A DNA stretch of 64,000 nucleotides from Polaromonas vacuolata (GTDB lineage Bacteria; Pseudomonadota; Gammaproteobacteria; Burkholderiales; Burkholderiaceae_C), in assembly GCF_012584515.1 (NCBI RefSeq), contig NZ_CP051461.1:1669501-1733500 (forward strand), read 5' to 3'. Shown here piece by piece: positions 34,267 to 43,611 of this stretch. The notes beneath the pieces are model-generated. The model was not told the origin of the DNA, made no database searches, and saw only the letters and a list, made by a program, of their open reading frames with translations. A program made the position numbers and the translations under genes. Each line of letters opens with the position of its first letter. Positions within the stretch are counted from its first letter, which is position 1.

Positions 34267-36696
34267 ATGTCCCATGTGTCAAGCCTGTTTGGAGCGACCG
34301 ATTTGGTCGTTGCATTCGAGAACTTAAGAATGAATGACGTCGATTCAGTCGGCGGAAAAAACGCCAGTCTCGGCGAAATGATCTCGCAACTGCCTACCGG
34401 CCCAGACGGTGTGCGCGTGCCGACCGGCTTTGCCACCACTGCCCATGCTTTTCGCGTCTTTTTAGCCCATGCCGGCTTGGATAAAAAAATCAACGCAGTG
34501 CTCGATGCACTTGACACCGAAGACGTGCGCGCTCTGGCTGTTGCCGGCGCTCAGATTCGTGCCTTAGTTGAAGATCAACCTTTCCCAGCCGATTTCGAAG
34601 CCGCCGTGCGCGAGAGCTTTAAAGTCTTGAGCGGTGACAACACACAAGCGAGCTTTGCCGTGCGCTCATCGGCGACTGCTGAAGACTTGCCGGATGCTTC
34701 CTTTGCGGGTCAACAAGAAACCTTCTTGAACGTGGTGGGTATTGAGGACGTGCTGCACAAGATGAAGGAAGTTTTTGCTTCGCTGTACAACGATCGCGCT
34801 ATTAGCTATCGCGTCCACCAAGGCTTTGCACATTCCGATGTGGCTTTGTCGGCTGGCGTGCAGCGTATGGTTCGCAGTGATAAGGGTGCGGCTGGCGTGA
34901 TGTTCACGATTGACACTGAAAGCGGTTTTGAAGATGTGGTCTTCATCACTTCTAGCTACGGCTTGGGTGAGACTGTGGTTCAGGGCGCCGTTAACCCGGA
35001 TGAGTTTTATGTCCACAAACCTATGCTGCGGGCCGGTAAACGCGCTGTGATTCGCCGCAATCTGGGCAGCAAACTGCTGCAAATGGAATTCACCACCGCA
35101 GAAGAGAAAAAAGCGGGCGGCAAATTGGTTAAAACCACGGATGTGCCGACTGAATTGCGCAATCGTTACTCGCTCAGCGACGTCGACGTCGAACAACTCG
35201 CACGCTACGCACTTATCATTGAAAACCATTACGCCCGTCCTATGGACATAGAGTGGGGCAAAGACGGTATTGATGGCGAGATCTACATCCTGCAAGCCAG
35301 GCCAGAGACCGTCAAAAGCCAAGCCAAAGGCAAGGCCGAGATGCGCTACAAGCTCAAGGGTACCGGCACGGTGCTAACCCAAGGCCGTGCGATTGGTCAG
35401 AAAATTGGTACGGGTCCAGTGCGCATCGTCTATGACATCAAAGACATGGACCAGGTCCAGCCCGGCGATGTGTTGGTGACTGATATGACTGACCCTAATT
35501 GGGAGCCGGTCATGAAGCGCGCCAGCGCTATTGTGACTAACCGCGGCGGTCGTACCTGCCACGCCGCCATCATTGCGCGTGAACTCGGTATACCGGCTGT
35601 GGTCGGCTGCGGTAACGCGACTGAATCCCTCAAGGATGGCATGCTGGTCACCGTGAGCTGCGCCGAAGGCGATACCGGCAACATCTATGACGGCTTGCTT
35701 GAGACTGAAGTGACCGAAGTGCAGCGCGGCGAAATGCCGCCAATAGACATCAAAATCATGATGAACGTGGGCAATCCACAGCTGGCCTTTGATTTCTGCC
35801 AGATTCCTAACCAAGGCGTTGGCTTGGCGCGGCTGGAGTTCATCATTAACAACAATATCGGCGTTCACCCGAAAGCCATATTGGACTACCCAGCGATTGA
35901 TTCGGACTTGAAGAAAGCGGTTGAAAGCGTGGCTCGTGGCCACGCCTCACCACGCGCTTTTTACGTCGACAAAGTCGCCGAAGGTATTGCCACTATTGGT
36001 GCGGCTTTTTGGCCTAAAACCGTCATCGTACGTATGTCGGACTTTAAGTCCAACGAATACCGCAAACTGATTGGTGGTTCACGTTACGAGCCGGAAGAAG
36101 AAAATCCAATGCTGGGTTTTCGCGGTGCAGCGCGCTACATCAGCACCGAATTTCGTGAAGCTTTTGCGATGGAATGCGAAGCCCTCAAACGCGTGCGCAA
36201 CGACATGGGTTTGACCAACGTAGAGATCATGATCCCGTTTGTCCGCACACTCGGCCAAGCCAAAGCCGTGACCGAGTTACTGGCACAGCATGGCTTGACG
36301 CGCGGCGATGGTGCGGATGCAGATGGCAAGGGCGGTTTGCGCCTGATCATGATGTGTGAAGTGCCTAGTAATGCGGTTCTGGCCGAAGAGTTCCTCGAAT
36401 ACTTTGATGGTTTCTCCATAGGTTCTAACGACTTGACGCAACTCACGTTGGGTCTGGATCGTGACTCTGGTCTGGAAGTGTTGGCCAAAGACTTTGATGA
36501 ACGTGATCCGGCAGTAAAAGCTTTGTTAAGCCTTGCCATTCAAGCCTGCAAACGCCAAGGCAAGTACGTCGGCATTTGCGGCCAAGGCCCAAGCGATCAT
36601 CCAGACTTTGCGCTTTGGCTTAAAGAGCAGGGTATTGGTTCAATTTCACTCAATCCGGACACCGTGATTGATACCTGGAAACTGCTGGCCAATTAA
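34267..36696 (+). CDS. ppsA: Phosphoenolpyruvate synthase (pyruvate, water dikinase)
   Basis: An 809-residue three-domain enzyme converting pyruvate, ATP and water to phosphoenolpyruvate, AMP and phosphate for gluconeogenesis. The N-terminal ATP-grasp domain has [16 protein letters not shown] and [20 protein letters not shown]. The phosphohistidine domain has [20 protein letters not shown], His near residue 432, with the Thr before it the target of PpsR. The C-terminal PEP-utilising barrel has [19 protein letters not shown] and the catalytic Cys in [16 protein letters not shown] near residue 773. Length is close to the usual ~790-800. Confidence 0.97.
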   Translation: MSHVSSLFGATDLVVAFENLRMNDVDSVGGKNASLGEMISQLPTGPDGVRVPTGFATTAHAFRVFLAHAGLDKKINAVLDALDTEDVRALAVAGAQIRALVEDQPFPADFEAAVRESFKVLSGDNTQASFAVRSSATAEDLPDASFAGQQETFLNVVGIEDVLHKMKEVFASLYNDRAISYRVHQGFAHSDVALSAGVQRMVRSDKGAAGVMFTIDTESGFEDVVFITSSYGLGETVVQGAVNPDEFYVHKPMLRAGKRAVIRRNLGSKLLQMEFTTAEEKKAGGKLVKTTDVPTELRNRYSLSDVDVEQLARYALIIENHYARPMDIEWGKDGIDGEIYILQARPETVKSQAKGKAEMRYKLKGTGTVLTQGRAIGQKIGTGPVRIVYDIKDMDQVQPGDVLVTDMTDPNWEPVMKRASAIVTNRGGRTCHAAIIARELGIPAVVGCGNATESLKDGMLVTVSCAEGDTGNIYDGLLETEVTEVQRGEMPPIDIKIMMNVGNPQLAFDFCQIPNQGVGLARLEFIINNNIGVHPKAILDYPAIDSDLKKAVESVARGHASPRAFYVDKVAEGIATIGAAFWPKTVIVRMSDFKSNEYRKLIGGSRYEPEEENPMLGFRGAARYISTEFREAFAMECEALKRVRNDMGLTNVEIMIPFVRTLGQAKAVTELLAQHGLTRGDGADADGKGGLRLIMMCEVPSNAVLAEEFLEYFDGFSIGSNDLTQLTLGLDRDSGLEVLAKDFDERDPAVKALLSLAIQACKRQGKYVGICGQGPSDHPDFALWLKEQGIGSISLNPDTVIDTWKLLAN

Positions 36697-36705
36697 GGCC
36701 GGCAC

Positions 36706-36729
36706 ACTGGCGAAGATCGTTTCGCCAGT
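36706..36729 (+). terminator. Hairpin after ppsA
   Basis: ACTGGCGAA / TTCGCCAGT forms a 9-bp stem with a 6-nt loop, 10 bases after the ppsA stop. There is no clear T-run after it, so it may be a weak terminator or a 3'-end stabiliser. Confidence 0.5.
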
Positions 36730-36767
36730 AATCTGAGCCCATTTCTAGTTTGGCTGAATAAGCCGGC

Positions 36768-36773
36768 TATAAT
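36768..36773 (+). promoter_or_regulatory. Candidate -10 element before rpsF
   Basis: A perfect TATAAT preceded by GGC lies 68 bases before the rpsF ATG. A good -35 box is not evident. Downstream of it, GCTGC-A-CCC and GGGGCAGC (about 36789-36814) can pair as a leader hairpin, in the place where S6-S18 autoregulatory leaders are found; this reading is inference. Confidence 0.5.
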
Positions 36774-36841
36774 CATTGGCTTGCCTTGCTGCACCCAATT
36801 CGACGCTGGGGCAGCTTTATATCCATCCTCAAGGAGAGTTT

Positions 36842-37207
36842 ATGCGTCATTATGAGATCGTCTTGCTGATCCACCCGGATCAAAGCGAGCAAGTCCCAGC
36901 CATGCTGGAACGTTACAAGGGCATGATTACCGCCGGCGGTGGCAAAGTGCACCGTGTTGAAGACTGGGGCCGCCGTCAATTGGTGTACCTGATCCAGAAA
37001 CTGGCTAAAGCCCACTACCTGTGTATCAACATCGAAGCCAGCCAGGCCGTGATGGAAGAAATTGAACACGCGTTCAAATTCAATGATGCAGTTTTGCGTC
37101 ACCTGACCGTGGTCAAGAAGAAAGCCGAAACCGGCCCTTCACTGATGATGCGTAATGTCGAGCGCGAAGAAGCCCGTAAGACACAACAGCAGGAATACGC
37201 GGCTTAA
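36842..37207 (+). CDS. rpsF: 30S ribosomal protein S6
   Basis: A 121-residue S6 of the small ribosomal subunit, which pairs with S18 on 16S rRNA. It starts [20 protein letters not shown] and has the conserved [19 protein letters not shown] and [10 protein letters not shown] strands. The tail ([17 protein letters not shown]) is charged. ATG 36842 has AAGGAGAG 4-5 bases before it, deciding the start. First gene of rpsF-priB-rpsR-rplI. Confidence 0.97.
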   Translation: MRHYEIVLLIHPDQSEQVPAMLERYKGMITAGGGKVHRVEDWGRRQLVYLIQKLAKAHYLCINIEASQAVMEEIEHAFKFNDAVLRHLTVVKKKAETGPSLMMRNVEREEARKTQQQEYAA

Positions 37208-37267
37208 TTTGCAGCGCATTTTTTGTTGTTTGACGATGCGCTTTGCGCGCCGTAGATAGTCAAAACA

Positions 37268-37549
37268 GTGAACCATGTCAACTTGTCAGCCCGTATCGCA
37301 GAAGCTAGTCCTTTGCGTTACACGCCAGCCGGAATCCCGGTACTCAATCTTGTTATCGAGCATGAGTCCGAAATGATGGAAGCTGGGGTTAACCGGCAAG
37401 TTAAATTGACAGTCAGAGCAGTCGCTTTTGGAGTTCTCGCCGAACAGGCAAGAGTTCTCGAATTGGGAAAGCTTTTCAAATTCACCGGTTTTCTTATTAA
37501 TGCGCGCACCAGCAAAAGCATAGTCTTTCACATTCAGGCTTTTGAGTAA
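37268..37549 (+). CDS. priB: Primosomal replication protein N (PriB)
   Basis: A 93-residue single-stranded-DNA-binding OB-fold protein that joins PriA and DnaT in replication restart. It starts with GTG and reads NHVNLSARIAEASPLRYTPA, then GIPVLNLVIEHESEMMEAG and the C-terminal LFKFTGFLINARTSKSIVFH. Its position between rpsF and rpsR is the standard betaproteobacterial arrangement. Length is normal. Confidence 0.95.
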   Translation: MNHVNLSARIAEASPLRYTPAGIPVLNLVIEHESEMMEAGVNRQVKLTVRAVAFGVLAEQARVLELGKLFKFTGFLINARTSKSIVFHIQAFE

Positions 37550-37588
37550 TTTACTCATACCCGTCAAAAATTCATTAAGGAGTCCATC

Positions 37589-37873
37589 ATGCCCGGACCA
37601 AAACGTTTTAATAAAGACAAGCGCCCAAAGCGCAACACACAATCATTGCTGTTTAAGCGCAAGCGCTTTTGCCGTTTCACCGCCGCTGGCGTTGAAGAAA
37701 TCGACTACAAAGACATAGACACACTGCGTGACTTCGTCTCTGAAAATGGCAAGATCATTCCCGCACGCCTGACCGGCACCCGCGCGATCTTCCAGCGCCA
37801 AATCAACACCGCTGTTAAGCGCGCTCGCTTTTTGGCGATGTTGCCGTACAGCGACCAGCACCGTAGCCTGTAA
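37589..37873 (+). CDS. rpsR: 30S ribosomal protein S18
   Basis: A 94-residue S18. The core is [40 protein letters not shown] and [20 protein letters not shown], ending [13 protein letters not shown]. It has a basic N-terminal extension ([19 protein letters not shown]). AAGGAG lies before the ATG. It binds with S6 to the central domain of 16S rRNA. Confidence 0.97.
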   Translation: MPGPKRFNKDKRPKRNTQSLLFKRKRFCRFTAAGVEEIDYKDIDTLRDFVSENGKIIPARLTGTRAIFQRQINTAVKRARFLAMLPYSDQHRSL

Positions 37874-37885
37874 GGAGCACTATTT

Positions 37886-38338
37886 ATGCAAATCATCTTG
37901 CTCGACAAAGTTATTAACCTCGGCAACCTTGGCGATGTCGTCAAAGTTAAAGACGGTTACGCACGTAACTTTCTGATCCCTTTCGGCCGTGCACGCCGCG
38001 CTACTTCGAACGCCATCAAGGAATTCGAAGCCAAGCGTGTCGAACTCGAAGCCGCCGCAGCTGCTAAATTGGCCGCCATGCAAGTGCAAGGCGAAAAACT
38101 CGCCGGCATGACCGTCAAGCTGACCCAAAAGGCCGGCGTTGATGGCCGTTTGTTTGGCTCTGTGACCAATCAAGACATCTCGACCGAGTTGACTAAGCAA
38201 GGTTTTGCCTTGATCAAGTCGCAAGTTCGTATGCCTAACGGCCCGTTGAAAATCGTGGGCGACCACGCTGTGAGCGTTTCACTGCACACCGATGTGTTGG
38301 TTGACATCACCGTTACCGTCTACGGCGAAACCGCGTAA
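37886..38338 (+). CDS. rplI: 50S ribosomal protein L9
   Basis: A 150-residue L9. The N-terminal domain has the classic [20 protein letters not shown] and [17 protein letters not shown], followed by a long alanine- and lysine-rich connecting helix and a C-terminal RNA-binding domain with [20 protein letters not shown]. It starts 12 bases after rpsR and closes the ribosomal operon, which ends in a strong terminator. Confidence 0.97.
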   Translation: MQIILLDKVINLGNLGDVVKVKDGYARNFLIPFGRARRATSNAIKEFEAKRVELEAAAAAKLAAMQVQGEKLAGMTVKLTQKAGVDGRLFGSVTNQDISTELTKQGFALIKSQVRMPNGPLKIVGDHAVSVSLHTDVLVDITVTVYGETA

Positions 38339-38360
38339 GTAGTTTTTTCTGTTTTCGTGA

Positions 38361-38388
38361 AAAAGCCGCTCTTTGAGCGGCTTTTTTT
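38361..38388 (+). terminator. Intrinsic terminator after rplI
   Basis: The stem AAAAGCCGCTC / GAGCGGCTTTT with a 3-nt loop is followed by a T-run, 22 bases after the rplI stop. Confidence 0.93.
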
Positions 38389-38400
38389 ATGGACTTTTTT

Positions 38401-38484
38401 TTATCCGCAGTCGTTTTAATCGGTACACAGGTTTAAGCTATTTTTACAGCTGATTTCCACTGCTTATCCCCAGACTTATGCACA
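38401..38484 (+). promoter_or_regulatory. Three DnaA-box-like 9-mers before dnaB
   Basis: TTATCCGCA (38401-38409), TTATCCCCA (38464-38472) and TTATGCACA (38476-38484) each differ by one base from the DnaA box TTATCCACA, all in the same orientation. They lie 50-133 bases before the dnaB start. They could couple dnaB expression to DnaA level or mark a DnaA-titration site. Confidence 0.55.
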
Positions 38485-38533
38485 GGATTTGGTGCGTATC
38501 AGCGTACTATCTAAGATTAGTTTTTAGGAAACC

Positions 38534-39946
38534 ATGTCAGCCGTCCTCTCCAACCTTGATTCTCCCGGCTACAGCCCGGACCGACAAATTGCCCAACTGC
38601 GTATACCGCCGCACTCTATTGAGGGCGAATCTAGCGTGCTGGGCGGCTTGCTACTTGACAACAGCGCTTGGGATAGGGTTGGCGACTTGCTGGAAGACGA
38701 AAACTTCTATCGCTCCGAGCACAAGCTGATTTTCTCGGCGATTGCCAACTTGATCAATGCCAGCAAACCGGCCGACATCATCACGGTATACGAACACCTA
38801 CAAAATCAAGGCAAGGCCGAAGAAGTAGGGGGTTTGAGCTACCTCAATTCGCTTGCCCAATACGTGCCTAGCGCCGCGAATATTCGCCGCTACGCCGAGA
38901 TCGTGCGGGAGCGCTCCATACTGCGCAAATTAGTTGCCGCCAGCGACGAGATTGCCACCAACGCCTTTAACCCTCAGGGCAAAGACGTGGCCATGATTCT
39001 GGACGAGGCAGAACAAAAAATCTTCAAGATTGGCGAGCAAGGCTCGCGCATGAAACAAGGCTTTCAGAGCATGGACACGCTAGTCGTGAGCTTGCTTGAC
39101 CGCGTCACCGAGATGGCCGAAAACCCCAACGACGTGACCGGCGTGCCGACAGGGTTTTACGATCTTGATCGCATGACTTCTGGCTTTCAAGCTGGCGACT
39201 TGGTGATTCTCGCGGCTCGCCCGTCCATGGGTAAAACTGCGCTGGCTATTAACATCGCAGAACACGTTGCCCTCAACGAAGGCTTGCCAGTGGCGGTGTT
39301 TTCTATGGAGATGGGCGCATCCCAATTAGCCGTGCGTATCGTCGGCTCGATTGGTCGAATCGATCAAACCCATTTACGCACCGGCGCATTAACCGACGAG
39401 GAATGGCCGCGCCTGACCGAGGCGATTGAAAAGCTCCGCACCATCTCATTACACATTGATGAAACGCCAGGTTTGACGGTCAGCGAGCTCAGAGCGAACG
39501 CCAGACGCTTGGCTCGCCAGTGCGGCAAACTCGGACTTATTGTTGTTGATTACCTGCAACTTATGAGTGTCTCTAGCAGCATGAATGACGAGAACCGTGC
39601 CACGGCAGTGGGCGAGATCTCGCGTGGCCTGAAGATGCTGGCCAAAGAATTGCAATGCCCGGTGATCGCACTCTCGCAGCTAAGCCGCGGTGTCGAGTCC
39701 AGGCCAGATAAACGCCCCATGATGAGCGATTTGCGCGAGTCTGGCGCGATCGAGCAAGATGCCGACATCATCATGTTTATTTATCGTGATGAGTACTACA
39801 CCAAGGAAGCCTGCAAAGAGCCAGGTGTGGCTGAGGTCATCATCAGCAAGCAACGTAACGGCCCGACTGGAACTGTCAAGCTAGCTTTTCAAAACCGCAT
39901 CACCAAATTTGAAAGTTTGGCGCACGGGGGCAGTGGGGACTTCTAA
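38534..39946 (+). CDS. dnaB: Replicative DNA helicase DnaB
   Basis: A 470-residue hexameric 5'-3' helicase for the replication fork. The N-terminal domain has PPHSIEGESSVLGGLLLDNS and DIITVYEHLQNQG. The RecA-like motor has Walker A in LAARPSMGKTALAINIAEHV, Walker B in LGLIVVDYLQLMS, then SQLSRGVESRPDKRPMMSDL and LRESGAIEQDADIIMFIYRD. The arginine-finger region RNGPTGTVKLAF is present. Length and motifs are complete; no intein is inserted. Confidence 0.97.
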   Translation: MSAVLSNLDSPGYSPDRQIAQLRIPPHSIEGESSVLGGLLLDNSAWDRVGDLLEDENFYRSEHKLIFSAIANLINASKPADIITVYEHLQNQGKAEEVGGLSYLNSLAQYVPSAANIRRYAEIVRERSILRKLVAASDEIATNAFNPQGKDVAMILDEAEQKIFKIGEQGSRMKQGFQSMDTLVVSLLDRVTEMAENPNDVTGVPTGFYDLDRMTSGFQAGDLVILAARPSMGKTALAINIAEHVALNEGLPVAVFSMEMGASQLAVRIVGSIGRIDQTHLRTGALTDEEWPRLTEAIEKLRTISLHIDETPGLTVSELRANARRLARQCGKLGLIVVDYLQLMSVSSSMNDENRATAVGEISRGLKMLAKELQCPVIALSQLSRGVESRPDKRPMMSDLRESGAIEQDADIIMFIYRDEYYTKEACKEPGVAEVIISKQRNGPTGTVKLAFQNRITKFESLAHGGSGDF

Positions 39947-40010
39947 ACTGTCGAGAATTCTTTGGCATTGCTGGGAGTTCTCTGAGCGCCTTGAAAATTT
40001 TGTCTAAACG

Positions 40011-40060
40011 TGGCGTGGCGTGGCGTGGCGTGGCGTGGCGTGGCATGGCATGGCATGGCA
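40011..40060. repeat. Pentanucleotide tandem repeat TGGCG x6 then TGGCA x4
   Basis: Six perfect TGGCG units (40011-40040) run into four perfect TGGCA units (40041-40060). It lies in the 370-base gap between dnaB and the malonate regulator, outside coding sequence. A single base change propagated through the array would explain the two blocks. The gap has no other feature except the palindromes before the regulator. Confidence 0.9.
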
Positions 40061-40267
40061 TGCCCTGTTGGCTATTGCGATTGAAAAAGTTGCTAAATTG
40101 GCAGTTCTTTATAGCTATTTTTCAATAATTACTCACTCGTAGCTGGTCTTTTCGTGATGAAGACTTGGGTACTGCGTATACGCACGCGTCTGCTTTTTTG
40201 CGATCTCCACTGCATATTTTCTTGTTTGAGATGAGTTTCGGCGCTGTTGTTAAATCTCATAATTACG

Positions 40268-40305
40268 GGTAATTACCTAAAATAATTGTGTAACGGTAGT
40301 GTTAC
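40268..40305. promoter_or_regulatory. Two palindromes before the malonate regulator
   Basis: GGTAATTACC (40268-40277) is a perfect 10-bp palindrome, and GTAAC-N6-GTTAC (40290-40305) is an inverted repeat ending 11 bases before the regulator ATG. They are candidate operators for the adjacent GntR protein controlling itself and the malonate operon. The assignment is inferred from position. Confidence 0.45.
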
Positions 40306-40316
40306 TATTTAATCAT

Positions 40317-40982
40317 ATGCAGACAAGTTCTAATCCTTTGCACCAGCGAGTAGCGCAAAACTTACGTGAGCAGATCTTTTCCGGCCAACTCGCGCCTGGC
40401 ACTTTTCTCGACGAGAACCAACTGTGCGATGCGTTACAGATTTCGCGTACGCCGCTGCGCGAGGCGCTTAAAGTTCTGAGTGCTGAAGGTTTGTTGCGTC
40501 ACGAGCCACGCCGCGGTTGCTTCGTCAATCAAATCACGGAACAAGATTTGGATGAGATCTTCCCCGTTATCGCGTTGCTTGAAGGTCGCTGCGCTTTTGA
40601 TGCAGCCCGCCACGCCAACGATGCTGATTTGAGCGCACTAGGTGTGCTGCATGATCAACTTTTAGAACATGTCAAGGCCGGTCGTGTGAGTGAGTATTAC
40701 GCCACCAATTTTGTGATTCACGAGGCGATTATTTCTCTTGCTCAGAATCGTTGGTTAAGCCAGTCAATAGCGGATTTACGAAAAATCCTGAAACTCTCTC
40801 GCCTGCAGTCTTTGGGCGCGCATGGTCGTTTGGCTCAAAGTCTTGAAGAACATATGTGCATATTTGAAGCGATTAAAAATCGTGACAGCGAAGGCGCTCA
40901 AACCGCCATGCGTTTGCATCTGACAAGGCAGCGTGATGCGCTGCGCGAGATAGCCCGAGAACAAAGAAAGTTTGCAGCATGA
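40317..40982 (+). CDS. GntR family (FadR-type) regulator of the malonate operon
   Basis: A 221-residue regulator. The winged-helix part is QRVAQNLREQIFSGQLAPGT, LQISRTPLREALKVLSAEGL and RHEPRRGCFVNQIT. The FCD domain has LEGRCAFDAARHANDADLSA, NFVIHEAIISLAQNRWL and the closing AMRLHLTRQRDALRE with a likely metal histidine. The stop overlaps malonyl-CoA decarboxylase by 4 bases, so it is cotranscribed and probably senses malonate or malonyl-CoA (compare MatR). GTG at 40299 is an alternative start, but it would be inside the upstream palindrome. Confidence 0.88.
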   Translation: MQTSSNPLHQRVAQNLREQIFSGQLAPGTFLDENQLCDALQISRTPLREALKVLSAEGLLRHEPRRGCFVNQITEQDLDEIFPVIALLEGRCAFDAARHANDADLSALGVLHDQLLEHVKAGRVSEYYATNFVIHEAIISLAQNRWLSQSIADLRKILKLSRLQSLGAHGRLAQSLEEHMCIFEAIKNRDSEGAQTAMRLHLTRQRDALREIAREQRKFAA

Positions 40983-42439
40983 GCGCCACTGATTGGATTA
41001 ACCGCAGCGTAGCACTGTTGGGTAGTGATAAGAAAAACAAAAAAACTGCTCTAGATGCCGCAGCCAAGACAACTTCCGCTGCACCGGTAGCCGACGTTGC
41101 GCGCAGCCTGCGTGAGCGTCTTAAGGCCACACTGCGATTAAAAGATGAGGGTCTGTCACCACGCCAACTTAGGCGCACGCTGGCTGAACTCAAGGCGGTG
41201 ATTGATCCCAATGTCAGCGAGGTAGAAGGCGGTCGCCGAGCCAGTGGCATTGCCGCACTCTACGCCAGAGCACCGCTCAATGAGCGCCACGATGTTTGGT
41301 TGCTGATGAGCGAAGAGTTTGTTGCTGATGTGGAAAAAGCAAAATTAGCCCAAGCGCAATACGCTGCTGATGTTGATAAGGGTAATGAGGCGGTGGCTGA
41401 AGTTCGCTATCGCCGCGCTACTGTCTCGCCACGCCGTCGCTTGTTGCAGCGCTTTAGCGCTTTTCCGGACGGCATTCGTTTTCTAGTCGATTTACGCGCC
41501 GAAATGCTGAGCAGTCTCAAGACTGACAAGCGTTTACAAGCGCTAGATGTGGAAATGGAATATATGTTCTCGACTTGGTTTGACGTTGGCTTTTTAGAGC
41601 TACGCCGCATCAGTTGGGACTCACCTGCATCCTTGATTGAAAAATTAATTAAGTATGAAGCCGTGCACGACATCAAGAGTTGGTCGGATGTCAAAAACCG
41701 TCTCGACTCGGACCGCCGCTGCTATGGTTTTTTTCATACCCGTTTGCCGACGGAGCCCTTAATCTTTGTGGAAGTCGCATTAATCGATAGCTTAGCCAGT
41801 TGCATCACGCCTTTGCTTGATGAAACTGCGGTTGCTGCTGATCTTGAGAAAGCCACTACGGCTATTTTTTACTCTATCAGCAACACCCAACCCGGCTTGC
41901 GTGGAGTGAGTTTTGGTGACTCCCTGATTAAGCGTGTAGTTGACACATTAAAGGATGAATTTCCGCGCTTAAAGGTTTTCTCCACGCTCTCGCCGATTCC
42001 GGGTTTTAAAAGTTGGCTGACTAAAAATGCGGCGGCCATGCTGGCGCTGATGGATGAGAAGTCATTGGCTAATTTGGGCCGCGCTATTGGTTTTGAGCCG
42101 CCCGGTGCCGGGCATTTTTTAAGCGCGGCGGAAAATCCTTTGTCTTTGGCAGACAAGTCTCCCGTGCGTTTGATGCTGCTGCGCTGCGCTGCGCATTTTC
42201 TAGGCCAAGCGCTGGGTAATGGCCGACCGTTAGACAGCGTTGCGCGTTTTCATTTGGGTAACGGTGCGCGTATAGAGCGCTTGAATTGGGCGGGTGATCC
42301 GTCGGCTAAGGGCGTCAAACAGTCGTATGGCTTGATGGTCAATTATCTGTATGACTTGCGAAAACTCGATAAGCACCGAGTCATGTTGGCACAGGGTAAA
42401 GTTCCTGCGTCTAGTGAAATAGAAGGTTTTTATTTTTAG
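40979..42439 (+). CDS. matA: Malonyl-CoA decarboxylase
   Basis: A 486-residue enzyme turning malonyl-CoA into acetyl-CoA and CO2. It has an N-terminal helical domain (about residues 60-190) and the C-terminal acetyltransferase-fold domain with CYGFFHTRLPTEPLIFVEVA, SISNTQPGLRGVSFGDSLIK, FSTLSPIPGFKSWL and NYLYDLRKLDKHR near the end. These segments carry the catalytic histidine and serine of the family. It overlaps the regulator and is followed by the TRAP genes and the synthetase, so the set takes up and degrades malonate. Confidence 0.95.
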   Translation: MSATDWINRSVALLGSDKKNKKTALDAAAKTTSAAPVADVARSLRERLKATLRLKDEGLSPRQLRRTLAELKAVIDPNVSEVEGGRRASGIAALYARAPLNERHDVWLLMSEEFVADVEKAKLAQAQYAADVDKGNEAVAEVRYRRATVSPRRRLLQRFSAFPDGIRFLVDLRAEMLSSLKTDKRLQALDVEMEYMFSTWFDVGFLELRRISWDSPASLIEKLIKYEAVHDIKSWSDVKNRLDSDRRCYGFFHTRLPTEPLIFVEVALIDSLASCITPLLDETAVAADLEKATTAIFYSISNTQPGLRGVSFGDSLIKRVVDTLKDEFPRLKVFSTLSPIPGFKSWLTKNAAAMLALMDEKSLANLGRAIGFEPPGAGHFLSAAENPLSLADKSPVRLMLLRCAAHFLGQALGNGRPLDSVARFHLGNGARIERLNWAGDPSAKGVKQSYGLMVNYLYDLRKLDKHRVMLAQGKVPASSEIEGFYF

Positions 42440-42548
42440 TTTTGGGCGGCGCTTGATCAGATTTCAAACCGTAATTTTCAAAGCTAGTTGCTAGCAGCAC
42501 TTCGGAGTCAACACAGACCGGTAATAAGTGCAGGGTGTATCAATTTCA

Positions 42549-42567
42549 GAACACTCAGTAAGTGTTC
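42549..42567. promoter_or_regulatory. Inverted repeat before the TRAP genes
   Basis: GAACACT-CAGTA-AGTGTTC, a perfect 7-bp repeat with a 5-bp centre, lies 25 bases before the TRAP binding-protein ATG in a 152-base gap. It may be an operator for a second promoter inside the operon or a hairpin shaping the message. Confidence 0.45.
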
Positions 42568-42591
42568 ATATTAAATATAACTGGAGACAAA

Positions 42592-43611
42592 ATGACTTTC
42601 ACACGACGCAATTTTCTCGCCGCCGCTGCCGGTGGTTCACTGACTGCTGCGACCGGTTCAGTCTGGTCTCAAAATAGCAGTCTAAAAATTTCCCACCAAT
42701 TTCCAGGTGGCAATATTACTGACGGTGATTTTCGTGACCGTCTGTGCCGACGCTTTGCACAAGAGGTAGAAAAACGCACCGGTGGTGCGCTTAAATCCAC
42801 TGTCTATGCCGGTTCTTCTCTAATGAAGACCAATGCGCAGTTCTCTTCAATGCGCAAAGGTGCACTTGACATGAGTTTGGTGCCATTGTCTTACGCTGGC
42901 GGTGAAGTGGCAGAAACCAATATCGGTTTGATGCCGGCCTTGGTGCCAAGCTATGAAGTCGGCGCTGCTTGGAAGACAGCAGAAGTGGGCAAGCTCATGA
43001 CCAAGGTGTTGGAAGACAAAGGCATTGTGGTGATTAGCTGGATATGGCAAGCCGGCGGCGTAGCCAGCCGTACCCGGCCTTTGTTGCAACCAGATGATGC
43101 AAAAGGTTTGAAAGTGCGCGGCGGCAGTCGTGAAATGGACATGATGCTCAAGCAGGCCGGTGCTTCCGTGATCACACTGCCATCGAATGAAATTTATTCC
43201 GCTATGCAGACCGGTGCGATGGATGCGGCCATGACTTCTAGCACCAGTTTTATTTCCTTCAAGTTAGAAGAAATCGCAAAGCATTTAACCACTGGTCGTA
43301 ATAAATCTTATTGGTTTATGTTTGAGCCACTGATGATGTCTAAAGAAGTGTTTGATAAGTTGCCTAAGTCCCAGCGCGATACCGTGATGGCGGTAGGTGC
43401 TGAGCTCGAGGTGTTTGCCCGTGAGGCTGCGCGCGCTGACGACAAACTCGCCGCTGATGTGTATGCCAAGGCTGGCGCCAAAGTCTATGACATGGACGAA
43501 GCGACACTGAAAAAATGGCAAGACATCGCCCGCGTTACGGCGTGGAAAGATTTCAATGACAAAAACGAATCCTGCGCCGCCATGCTAAAAGCCGCACAAA
43601 AGCTTATATGA
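42592..43611 (+). CDS. TRAP transporter substrate-binding protein (DctP family), probably for malonate
   Basis: A 339-residue periplasmic binding protein. The N-terminus has a twin-arginine-type signal (FTRRNFLAAAAGGSLTAATG). The mature part shows DctP-family features: LKISHQFPGGNITDGDFRDR, SLMKTNAQFSSMRKGALDMS, GLKVRGGSREMDMML and SNEIYSAMQTGAMDAAM, the region with the carboxylate-binding arginine. It captures a dicarboxylate for the two membrane subunits that follow. Malonate as ligand is inferred from the flanking decarboxylase and synthetase. GGAGAC lies before the ATG. Confidence 0.92.
   Translation: MTFTRRNFLAAAAGGSLTAATGSVWSQNSSLKISHQFPGGNITDGDFRDRLCRRFAQEVEKRTGGALKSTVYAGSSLMKTNAQFSSMRKGALDMSLVPLSYAGGEVAETNIGLMPALVPSYEVGAAWKTAEVGKLMTKVLEDKGIVVISWIWQAGGVASRTRPLLQPDDAKGLKVRGGSREMDMMLKQAGASVITLPSNEIYSAMQTGAMDAAMTSSTSFISFKLEEIAKHLTTGRNKSYWFMFEPLMMSKEVFDKLPKSQRDTVMAVGAELEVFAREAARADDKLAADVYAKAGAKVYDMDEATLKKWQDIARVTAWKDFNDKNESCAAMLKAAQKLI

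Noticed and set aside
34666..35943. Long minus-strand frames (218 and 189 codons) opposite ppsA
   Set aside because: They are antisense to a full-length, motif-complete ppsA and show no domain; typical shadows of a GC-biased gene.
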